DNA from: Chitinophaga sp. XS-30
Lineage (GTDB): Bacteria > Bacteroidota > Bacteroidia > Chitinophagales > Chitinophagaceae
DNA length: 64,000 bases
Assembly: GCF_008086345.1 (NCBI RefSeq)
Contig: NZ_CP043006.1
Location: 2,044,032-2,108,031, forward strand
Reading direction: 5' to 3'
In this document: piece by piece, positions 26,609 to 33,088 of the stretch
Layout of the letters: the number at the start of each line of letters is the position of its first letter
Position numbering within the stretch: the stretch's first letter is position 1
The notes under the pieces: generated by a model
What the model was told of the DNA's origin: nothing
Databases searched by the model: none
The model's input: the letters and a program-made list of their open reading frames with translations, nothing else
Translations under genes and position numbers: made by a program

Positions 26609-27235
26609 ATGCAAAAGAGAATTTTATTGTTCGCTTTGACCTTAATGATGGCCAGCAGTTTACAGGTAAACGCACAATATGCCAAACAAGACAGTACTTA
26701 CAAACGGTGGTTCGTTGGCAGCACTATATTTTTATTGGGTAATTTGGCTTCTACAAACAGTCCCGACTTCGTTCAACTCAATTTGGGCTATCGTATTACA
26801 GGAAAAGATGTAATTACATTAGAACCAAAAACGTGGAAATATGCCTGGCCGAATGGTATTCACCCATTTTTTAACAAATCATACGGAAAGCCGGAAGAAG
26901 AATTTCCAGGGTATATTCGTGAGTATGGCTTATCAGTGGCTTACCAACGATTTTTGTGGAAAGGTTTATATGCCGAACTTAATGTAATGCCTACCTGGCA
27001 AACTTTTGTGAATGCTGACGGCAAAAAAAATGACAATGGATTTCAGCTTTTCAATACTTACCGCGTTGGTTATCACATCAAACTTTTTAAGGACAGATTT
27101 TTTATTCAACCATCAATAGCCATTACGCACCGTCCTTATCACACAAAAATGCCTGATGGGTTTAAACAGTTAGACGATAGATGGTCGAAATTTGTTTTCG
27201 GAGAACCGGGATTTCATTTTGGGTTTAATTTTTAG
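26609..27235 (+). CDS. Secreted protein of unknown function, copy 2 of a tandem pair
   Basis: The 208-residue product is close to copy 1: the same signal peptide (LLFALTLMMASSLQVNAQ), the identical YAKQDSTYK block after it, and the same FHFGFNF end, with divergence in the middle (about residues 60-130). Sixty-three base pairs separate the genes. It looks like an old tandem duplication; predicted beta-rich and ending in a terminal Phe, so an outer-membrane location is possible. Confidence 0.75.
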   Translation: MQKRILLFALTLMMASSLQVNAQYAKQDSTYKRWFVGSTIFLLGNLASTNSPDFVQLNLGYRITGKDVITLEPKTWKYAWPNGIHPFFNKSYGKPEEEFPGYIREYGLSVAYQRFLWKGLYAELNVMPTWQTFVNADGKKNDNGFQLFNTYRVGYHIKLFKDRFFIQPSIAITHRPYHTKMPDGFKQLDDRWSKFVFGEPGFHFGFNF

Positions 27236-27245
27236 TTGATAATTT

Positions 27246-27376
27246 ATGAACACAAAAAAACACCCCAAAATGAGCAGCAGGTTGGAAAGCCTATGCAGCA
27301 TTTTATACCCTGGATGAAGATAGCGGATTCGCTCAACCTCATCGGTAAAGGCAAAAGTAATCCGGCAGCATACTAA
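27246..27376 (+). pseudogene. Possible small ORF broken at a poly-A tract
   Basis: An ATG at 27246 starts a frame that stops at 27315, but adding one A at the A7 run (27254-27260) shifts it into a frame that stays open to the TAA at 27374. That frame encodes a hydrophobic, protein-like stretch (QHFIPWMKIADSLNLIGKGK). It overlaps the stop of the NmrA gene. It may be a remnant or chance; no family is recognised. Confidence 0.2.
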
Positions 27377-28242
27377 GCCAAAGTTGATGCTATGTATTCT
27401 CTGAAAGTTTTTGTCTTTCTACCTAATAGCCGCTCCATATCGCCCGATTGATAGGCGAACTCGCCTTCTTCAATTGCCACTACCCAATTCGTTATAAATT
27501 CGGCAAAATTACGGGGGAATCCTTGGGTAACTTTCATATCAATATATTCTTCTGCTGCAATGGTGGTAAAAGGGACAGGCCGGCCTTTTATTTCCGCAAG
27601 AATTTTTGCAATGTCAGCAAACGAAACAGCATCGCTGCCGCCTAATGAATAGGTTTTATTTTCGTGTCCCGGCGCAGAAAGTATTTCAGCGTGAGCTTCC
27701 GCCAGTTCATCTCTTGTTGCTGGCGCCATTTTTCCATTGTTTGCAGGAACTTTTATTCCGTTTTCATAAGGATCGGGACCGTAGTAGGCCGATAAAAGGT
27801 CTGTAAAAGGTGGGTGGTATAAAATGGTATAATCAAGCCCGGAAGATTTGAGTACCTGTTCAGTAAAAAGGTCGGATTCCGTAATTCCAGGCATAATACG
27901 TCCCGAGCCTTCTTTGCGCATAATTGACATATACACCACATGCTTAACACCAGCCTGGCGGGCCGCGGTAACCGCATTATAATGTTGGGTAGACCGGTCT
28001 GTGAAAGCGATCGTACTTGTAAGCATTACTTTGTCAACACCTTCAAACGCACGCAGTAACGAATCATAGTCAAAGTAGTCACCAAAACGAACTTCAATAC
28101 CTTTGGCAGCCAGGTCTTCTATCTCTTCTTTTTTCCGGGAAAGTCCGATAATTTGGCTTGCAGGAACTCCTTTTTTTAACAAATGTTCAACAGTGCCTTT
28201 CCCAACTACACCTGTAACCCCTGTTACTAATATTTTTGCCAT
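27373..28242 (-). CDS. NmrA-like NAD(P)-binding oxidoreductase
   Basis: The 289-residue protein opens with the Rossmann motif ILVTGVTGVVGKGTVEHL and shows 'GIEVRFGDYFDYDSLLRAFEGVDKV' in the NmrA/QOR2 atypical short-chain dehydrogenase pattern, where the usual Tyr-x3-Lys pair is not required. Such proteins act as NAD(P)H quinone reductases or redox sensors. It diverges from an HxlR regulator at 28381, a common Bacteroidota pairing in which the regulator controls the oxidoreductase. Confidence 0.88.
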   Translation of the reverse strand: MAKILVTGVTGVVGKGTVEHLLKKGVPASQIIGLSRKKEEIEDLAAKGIEVRFGDYFDYDSLLRAFEGVDKVMLTSTIAFTDRSTQHYNAVTAARQAGVKHVVYMSIMRKEGSGRIMPGITESDLFTEQVLKSSGLDYTILYHPPFTDLLSAYYGPDPYENGIKVPANNGKMAPATRDELAEAHAEILSAPGHENKTYSLGGSDAVSFADIAKILAEIKGRPVPFTTIAAEEYIDMKVTQGFPRNFAEFITNWVVAIEEGEFAYQSGDMERLLGRKTKTFREYIASTLA

Positions 28243-28289
28243 AGTGTAATGTCTTTTTTCATCTTGAAATGATTATTTTTGCTTTTGAT

Positions 28290-28363
28290 TTGCAAGTGAA
28301 AGATGAAATTTATGCTTTCAAATTGCAAGTGTAAAATTAGGTAATTACTTTCAATATGCAAGT
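28290..28363. repeat. Three 33-bp-spaced TGCAAGT elements in a divergent promoter
   Basis: TGCAAGT occurs at 28291, 28324 and 28357, exactly 33 bp apart (about three helical turns). The first two units also share TTGCAAGTG at the start and CTTTCAA at the end. They fill the space between the NmrA-type gene and the HxlR-type gene and are probably the operator array of the HxlR protein. Confidence 0.65.
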
Positions 28364-28380
28364 AAAAAAATAAATAATTT

Positions 28381-28809
28381 ATGAAATCAGGTGAAAAGCG
28401 CTCCGATTGCCCTATTAGTTCATCATTGGATATTTTCGGAGACAAATGGTCGCTATTAATTGTAAGGGATTTAATGCTTTATAAAACGCGTACTTATGGA
28501 GATTTTACAAAGTCTACAGAAAAAATAGCAACGAATATATTAGCGAATAGATTACAGATATTGGAGGAAAACGGTATAATAGTCAAATTACCCTATCCGG
28601 ATAATAAGGTAAAAGGACTGTATAAGCTTAGTTCAAAAGGTGTTGATTTAATACCAGCTTTGATTGAAATAGCCCTTTGGGGTGGGAAATATTTATCCAA
28701 TTCTGATGAATGTTCGCCTTTTCTCAAAGAAGTAAAAAAGAACAAAACAAAATTTCTGAAAAATATTATGGCTAAGCTACCGGCAGATCATGAGGTTAAT
28801 GCTGAGTAA
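28381..28809 (+). CDS. HxlR-family winged-helix regulator
   Basis: The 142-residue protein has the HxlR signature: 'SLDIFGDKWSLLIVRDLML', 'YGDFTKSTEKIATNILANRL' and 'LPYPDNKVKGLYKLSSKG'. A cysteine near residue 9, before the domain, is in the usual sensing place. It diverges from the NmrA-type oxidoreductase across the three 33-bp-spaced repeats. AT-rich codon use marks it as part of the accessory region. Confidence 0.92.
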   Translation: MKSGEKRSDCPISSSLDIFGDKWSLLIVRDLMLYKTRTYGDFTKSTEKIATNILANRLQILEENGIIVKLPYPDNKVKGLYKLSSKGVDLIPALIEIALWGGKYLSNSDECSPFLKEVKKNKTKFLKNIMAKLPADHEVNAE

Positions 28810-29096
28810 CCGTTTTTCTTAATGTTAAGTGTTTTTTATCCATCTTCTTTATAAGTCCCTTTCAGAACGCAATATATACCCCCAACCGAAACGACCATCA
28901 AAAAACACTGTCTGTAAAATCGGCTTGACGTTACGGCGGCTGACCTGCAAAAGCTCAATGAAAGTAGACACATTGAGCTTTTTATGTTTTGGCTGATGAC
29001 TTTCAAAATCACCTCCCTTTTAACTTCTTTCTACGCTTCAAACCAAAATCAATTAAGGCATATATGACGGGGCAGTTTCTTTGGCGTGTTCGGTAA
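28810..29096. other. Intergenic DNA with a terminator and no intact gene
   Basis: Between the HxlR gene and the amidase remnant there is about 290 bp of AT-rich DNA. Apart from the perfect stem at 28949-28983, I see no coding frame or repeat. It may contain the lost 5' part of the amidase gene. Confidence 0.5.
28949..28983. terminator. Perfect 12-bp stem terminator
   Basis: AAAAGCTCAATG (28949-28960) and CATTGAGCTTTT (28971-28982) pair perfectly around a ten-base loop, with A and T runs on each side, so it can stop transcription in both directions. The HxlR gene ends 140 bp before it; the intervening DNA holds no recognisable gene. Confidence 0.75.
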
Positions 29097-29260
29097 GTGC
29101 GTAAGAAACGTTACAGGTTTTGTGTTATTAACGGTTCGGGTAATCAATTGCGAGTGGACATGCGGATTACTGGCAGAACTGGTTCTGCAATGGCGACTGT
29201 AATTTTAACATGGATGATATTGGTGGAGTAAATGCCGTATATTTTTGGCAGTTAAACTAA
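29097..29260 (+). pseudogene. Frameshifted C-terminus of a T6SS amidase effector (Tae4-like)
   Basis: One frame reads ...RFCVINGSG up to 29141 and a second, from 29144, reads SIASGHADYWQNWFCNGDC and then ends FWQLN at the stop at 29258. Joined across a one-base loss they match the end of Tae4 amidases, where a glycine-rich strand leads to the catalytic His (GHxxLWN), a C-x3-C pair and a terminal (L/F)W-x-L. The 5' two thirds are missing. The downstream immunity-like gene starts 1 bp after this stop, as expected for an effector-immunity pair. The family match is from memory. Confidence 0.5.
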
Positions 29261-29261
29261 A

Positions 29262-29669
29262 ATGAATCATATGCAACGAATGCTGACATACCTGATTGGT
29301 GCGACCCTGTTAGCGGGATGCGCCACACAACGGAAGCAACCAGAGAAAGAGTACTGGATACCTTCATACAAACAAGCGATTATAATTTCCGCCTTAAAAC
29401 AAGCTATTCCCAAAGTTGATTCCATGGATTCAACACCTGCTACCACTTTTGATCTCATCGGAGATTATCGATTTAAGGTCGAAGCGGACAGTATCGGCAA
29501 AGCGTTTTACCAGACTATTAAACCCGCTCCTGTCTTTCGGGAGCAGGGCTGGAAGCCTGTACTTAAAAGTGTATTGGAGTATTATTCCAGTAAAGAGCTC
29601 GACCGGTGGGCCAAAGCTGCCTATAAGCGTTATAAAATTGCCCGTAAGGCAACCGAAGCCCTTTATTAG
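29262..29669 (+). CDS. Tai4-like T6SS amidase immunity lipoprotein (orphan)
   Basis: The 135-residue protein has a signal peptide with lipobox LLAGC near residue 19. Its mature helical part contains 'SYKQAIIISALKQAI' and near the end 'LKSVLEYYSSKELDRWAK'. Tai4 proteins, periplasmic inhibitors of the Tae4 amidase, carry a similar L-x-x-Y-x-SKELD block. It starts 1 bp after the decayed amidase frame. The gene looks intact, so it may still protect the cell from T6SS attack by neighbours. Alternative: an unrelated lipoprotein that only resembles Tai4. Confidence 0.6.
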   Translation: MNHMQRMLTYLIGATLLAGCATQRKQPEKEYWIPSYKQAIIISALKQAIPKVDSMDSTPATTFDLIGDYRFKVEADSIGKAFYQTIKPAPVFREQGWKPVLKSVLEYYSSKELDRWAKAAYKRYKIARKATEALY

Positions 29670-29793
29670 GTTTGAATGCCGAAGGGTACTGGCTAACTCT
29701 ATTTCAAGTTCCTTCAGGGAATTGATAGCATGAACATTCGTTTTTGGTAATGAAAGATGTGTTATATTCATATATTAACAAATACTGTATCCA

Positions 29794-30612
29794 ATGGCAA
29801 AACAAACTTCCTTCTTTACCTTCACGGGTAAGGCCGGCAATATGATCGGCTATTACCGGGATGGTAAACACTACTTCCGCAGCATGCCGGAAACCGTCCG
29901 GCAGACGACTGCCACCCGCCGTGCCGCGCAGCGCTTCGGGGCCGCCAGCAGCAAAGGCCGCCTTATCCGCAGCGCATTCGCCAATCACTTCGATGTTCGT
30001 TGTGATGGCGGGCATATCAACCGCCTCAACAAGACCATCATCAAAGGCGGCCTTCGCAATACCGAGGCCATCGCAGGCTTCCGCTTCAACCAGCACACGG
30101 GAACAGACCGCTTCTTTACCGTAGCGCCAACACTCGCTGAGGACGGCATTTTACATATTCCCCCGCAGGTACTGCCGCAGTTCAGGGGCATCTCCGCGCT
30201 GGAAGTAAAAGTGATCGCCACCCGTATTCATTTCGGAGAACGCCAGGTAACGGGCACGGAAACCGCTAAGATCGTGCTGGATACCCGCGAAGCATTTGCA
30301 GGCGCGGCGCTGAATGTGGATGTGCCCGGTAAGGGAACGCTGATCGTAACCCTGCAGGTAAGAGGTATGTGCAGCGGCAGCGCATCCTTTAACAGGAAAT
30401 ACCTGGCCGCCGATATCATTGCCGTGCAGGAGCCGCAGACAAAGCAGGTCTTCCACAAACCCGGATACCAGCAAGCGGGGATGTTGCCGCAGCGGTGGCC
30501 ATCACTGGCAGGAACTGCTCAGCAGCAGCAGGCAATATCAGCACATCAGCAGAAAATGGCGGCAGCCTCCGCATACACTTCCCTAACCCCGCCAGTCATC
30601 CAGCGGGAATAG
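29794..30612 (+). CDS. Conserved hypothetical protein with a basic N-terminal motif
   Basis: The 272-residue protein starts MAKQTSFFTFTGKAGNMIGYYRDGKHYFRSM (shortened here) and continues with 'TTATRRAAQRFGAASSKG'. The N-terminal block resembles the opening of DUF6266-type proteins of Bacteroidota. There is no signal peptide. The C-terminal 50 residues are rich in Gln, Ala and Ser. The gene is GC-rich, unlike its AT-rich neighbours, so it may have arrived separately. Function unknown. Confidence 0.7.
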   Translation: MAKQTSFFTFTGKAGNMIGYYRDGKHYFRSMPETVRQTTATRRAAQRFGAASSKGRLIRSAFANHFDVRCDGGHINRLNKTIIKGGLRNTEAIAGFRFNQHTGTDRFFTVAPTLAEDGILHIPPQVLPQFRGISALEVKVIATRIHFGERQVTGTETAKIVLDTREAFAGAALNVDVPGKGTLIVTLQVRGMCSGSASFNRKYLAADIIAVQEPQTKQVFHKPGYQQAGMLPQRWPSLAGTAQQQQAISAHQQKMAAASAYTSLTPPVIQRE

Positions 30613-30962
30613 GCCATTCCCCGCCTAAGGATACATTTTGTTAAGTAACCCATCCATTGAACGCAGACCCTCCCACACCATATTTCCAGTCAAAATTCCG
30701 CAAGCGCCAGTCCTTGTGGAGCATCTGTTATTGCCCGGATATTCCCCTTCACCAGATTTTTCAAACCCACACGAACTTCAGACCGTCTCCGCATTAAGTC
30801 CACGTGCCCCGGTGTGATCCCCCGGTCTTCCTTCGCTTTTCAGGACGAATGAGAAGCATCTACAAATCTATCCAGAATGGTCCATTACGGCAACTCTTAG
30901 CCAACCTTTCCGATTTCTTCACCAAAGACATGGAGGGTAATAATGCCATTCCCAGCCATAAC
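30613..30962. other. 350-bp stretch without a gene
   Basis: Only a 40-codon ATG frame (30849-30971, MRSIYKSIQNGPLRQLL...) is visible, and it runs into the 3' end of the Xre gene on the other strand; I do not consider it a gene. No repeats or hairpins stand out. Confidence 0.5.
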
Positions 30963-31229
30963 TTAGTATAACGGGGTGACATTCTTATCCGCGATATTCT
31001 CTGCAATGAAGGCATCGAATTTTTCCAGCAGATCAAAGTGTTGCAAGACCTTTAAAAAAGTATCCAGTGTAACATTCTTCGGTCGCTCCAGGTTCTGAAT
31101 AGTGATGCGGGACATATTAAGCTGTTCGGCAAGCTGGTCTTGGGAGATGCCTTCAAAACCCCTTAAAGTTCTGCTGAGTTTGGCAATTTGACTTTTTACG
31201 TCATAAACGGTCAACTCGTTTAATTTCAT
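30963..31229 (-). CDS. Xre-family helix-turn-helix regulator
   Basis: The product from the ATG at 31229 has 88 residues (MKLNELTVYDV); an ATG at 31238 would add three residues. The Cro/CI-type HTH is 'ISQDQLAEQLNMSRITIQNLERPKNVTLDTFLKVL' (split over residues about 27-62), followed by a short helical tail. The size and fold resemble antitoxins such as HipB, but no toxin gene is beside it. The operator array at 31235-31337 lies at its promoter, so it probably represses itself. Confidence 0.85.
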   Translation of the reverse strand: MKLNELTVYDVKSQIAKLSRTLRGFEGISQDQLAEQLNMSRITIQNLERPKNVTLDTFLKVLQHFDLLEKFDAFIAENIADKNVTPLY

Positions 31230-31234
31230 AAATA

Positions 31235-31337
31235 GCATATTATATTATGCAAATGTGCTGATTTTCATTGTTTTTGCACAGTATAATATGCTTTTGCTCA
31301 TTTGCATTTTATAGCCGTTTAGCATATTGTAATATGC
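31235..31337. promoter_or_regulatory. Three copies of a GCATATT-type operator upstream of the Xre gene
   Basis: GCATATTATATTATGC (31235-31250), a half site ATAATATGC (31283-31291) and the perfect palindrome GCATATTGTAATATGC (31322-31337) lie within 103 bp upstream of and overlapping the start region of the Xre gene. The same half site GCATA(a/t)T recurs in each, as expected for an autorepressor. Confidence 0.65.
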
Positions 31338-31543
31338 AGAAGCTTCGAATATCAATGCTATTACATACCATAACATGCTCGTCTTGCCTGAAAAACCCGG
31401 GAGAGGAGTTCTGTGAACTTTTATGATATTAGATCCGCAAAGGTTAATAAAGGGATCAGGAGCGCGGCTTGCCCCGCTCGCAGAATATTGAGAAAGTCCG
31501 CGTTGCGCGCAGGAGGGGCGAATGGCGGGGTTAGTTGGGTATT
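31251..31543. other. Intergenic DNA between the Xre gene and the repeat protein
   Basis: Beyond the operator sites, this region holds a GC-rich patch (about 31455-31530, with GCGCGGCTTGCCCCGC and GCGTTGCGCGCAGG) set in AT-rich DNA. An open frame on the plus strand from 31413 runs into the 24-bp repeats but encodes no recognisable protein. I see no other feature. Confidence 0.4.
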
Positions 31544-31960
31544 TTATCCCAATACATCGAACTTATGTTTCTTCAGCAGCTTGATGATGTCTTTCAACCC
31601 CCTCTTTTCCAACTCTTTCATAAACGCGTCAGGCGGCGGCCAGTTTCTGGTATATGGAGGATTGGAAGGCCCTGTATATAATCCGCCTCCTGGTCCTGTA
31701 TATAATCCCCCACCAGGGCCGGTATATAGTCCTCCTCCCGGCCCGGTGTACAACCCTCCGCCGAGACCTGTATATAGCCCTCCGCCGGGTCCGGCGTATA
31801 ACCCTCCTCCCGGCCCTGTATAAAGTCCTCCACCCGGTCCGGAATATAGTCCGCCTCCGGGTCCGCTGTATGCACCACCTCCGGGGCCGCTATATAATCC
31901 CCCACCGGGTCCCGTATATAGTCCGCCTCCTGGTCCTGTGTATCTGTCTCTTGGCCACAT
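31544..31960 (-). CDS. Repeat protein with eleven YTGPGGGL octapeptides
   Basis: The 138-residue protein opens MWPRDR and then has eleven eight-residue units of the form Y(T/S/A)GPGGGL, plus a final partial unit (YTGPSNPP). A 36-residue tail follows (RNWPPPDAFMKELEKRGLKD and a basic helix). Tyr/Gly repeats of this kind with such a tail occur in other bacterial small proteins I recall, all of unknown function. There is no signal peptide. I prefer this strand because only here does a structured tail follow the repeats; the other strand gives a Pro-rich frame that simply runs out. Confidence 0.65.
   Translation of the reverse strand: MWPRDRYTGPGGGLYTGPGGGLYSGPGGGAYSGPGGGLYSGPGGGLYTGPGGGLYAGPGGGLYTGLGGGLYTGPGGGLYTGPGGGLYTGPGGGLYTGPSNPPYTRNWPPPDAFMKELEKRGLKDIIKLLKKHKFDVLG
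31590..31950. repeat. 24-bp tandem repeat (minisatellite) inside the octapeptide gene
   Basis: The DNA under the eleven octapeptides has a regular 24-bp period with drifted copies, mainly at third codon positions and at the T/S/A position. In-frame gain or loss of units would change protein length without a frameshift. Confidence 0.8.
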
Positions 31961-32053
31961 ATTTTATGTGTTTTTGTAAAGGAAATTTTACTAATGTAGC
32001 AATTTTTTGTTATACCTGTTGATGGGAGAGGCGGGCTGCGGACCAAATTGGAT

Positions 32054-32440
32054 TCACATATAAAATACGTTGAACTTATGCCCGTCCGGATCGGCAAACA
32101 CAAGACCATAATACCCTTCTCCAAATTCTTTAGCCTTTGAAACGATTTTTCCGCCCGCGTTTTGAACTGCCTTCTCCCATTCGTTCACCTCTTCTTTGCT
32201 TTCAGCGGAAAGGGTAAAGATGATTTCATTGGCAACGTGTGCATCGGAAATTTCAATCTCCACATTCGCTTTTAGCTTATCTTTTAAAAAGAAGTGCATG
32301 ATAAAATTATCCTCACCTGCAAGAAAGCTTGTCAGGTCGCCAGACCTCCCGTTGAATTTAAATCCCAGTGCCGTATAAAAATTCGTTGTCCGGTCCAGGT
32401 CACTTACAGTTAAGTTTGACCATATCTTTTTCAGGTTCAT
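32054..32440 (-). CDS. VOC-family (glyoxalase/bleomycin-resistance-like) protein
   Basis: The 128-residue protein has two beta-alpha-beta-beta-beta halves: 'IWSNLTVSDLDRTTNFYTALGF' at the start and 'GGKIVSKAKEFGEGYYGLVFADPDGHKFNVFYM' (split) at the end, typical of VOC proteins. Metal-binding His and Glu positions are only partly kept. Substrate unknown. It stands alone, 117 bp downstream of the YqgE gene on the same strand. Confidence 0.85.
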   Translation of the reverse strand: MNLKKIWSNLTVSDLDRTTNFYTALGFKFNGRSGDLTSFLAGEDNFIMHFFLKDKLKANVEIEISDAHVANEIIFTLSAESKEEVNEWEKAVQNAGGKIVSKAKEFGEGYYGLVFADPDGHKFNVFYM

Positions 32441-32557
32441 AACTATTTTTTTTAGTTAAAGACTATTTCAAAGGTACCGTGTAGCGGCGAAACAGATGGG
32501 GGGTAGAAGCGACATTCAGGCGGGGAGTTTGTTGCATCCGGGTCCGCCGCAAATCCA

Positions 32558-32998
32558 TCAAAATAAAACCACCTCTTCCAGGATCTGCCAGCTGCCTTCC
32601 GCTATTTCTTTATCCAGTTCCTGGTAATCCCATCCGCAGTAACCAATAAATATTTTTATGTCTTTTTCCGTGAGGATACCACTATCAATATTTTTCACGG
32701 CGGATGGAAAATCTCCTCCCAGAAAAATATGATCAGCTACCGGCACACCTCCCGCTATCAGATCCGGCCGCTGATGTACAAAGTAAAGATGCTCCTGGTC
32801 TACGGGACCTCCGAGTTGTATAGGGAAGGGGGGAATATGTCTGAATTCTTCCAGCTCATTTAATTTTCGGGGAAACGTTTTATTGATGATAAAACCCATC
32901 GCACCTTTGTCGTTATACTCGGTGATCAATATCACCGATTTTTCAAAAAAGGTATCGTCCAATAGCGCGGTACTTTTTATAAAAATGCCAGGTTTCAT
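32558..32998 (-). CDS. YqgE/AlgH-family protein
   Basis: The 146-residue protein matches YqgE: 'LLDDTFFEKSVILITEYNDKGAMGFIINK' (split), 'LGGPVDQEHLYFVHQ' and 'FIGYCGWDYQELDKEIAEGSWQIL'. The family (UPF0301) is widespread and of unknown biochemical function. It is likely a core gene, so the accessory region probably ends before it. Confidence 0.93.
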   Translation of the reverse strand: MKPGIFIKSTALLDDTFFEKSVILITEYNDKGAMGFIINKTFPRKLNELEEFRHIPPFPIQLGGPVDQEHLYFVHQRPDLIAGGVPVADHIFLGGDFPSAVKNIDSGILTEKDIKIFIGYCGWDYQELDKEIAEGSWQILEEVVLF

Positions 32999-33088
32999 AT
33001 GACATAAAGGTAAGTCTCAAAATCCACCATCCATATAATGCCAAAAAAAATTTACCTTGTAGTAACGCGCTAACCTGAAAAGCCGCAT

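Noticed and set aside
30849..30971. 40-codon frame starting MRSIYKSIQNG
   Set aside because: Runs into the 3' end of the Xre gene on the opposite strand and shows no known motif.
31413..31823. Plus-strand Pro-rich frame (PPPGPVYN repeats) opposite the octapeptide gene
   Set aside because: It is the antisense of the GPGGGLY repeats, its N-terminal part is not protein-like and no structured tail follows the repeats.
31590..31950. CRISPR array or collagen gene
   Set aside because: The 24-bp units are contiguous without spacers, and the encoded octapeptide lacks a Gly at every third position.
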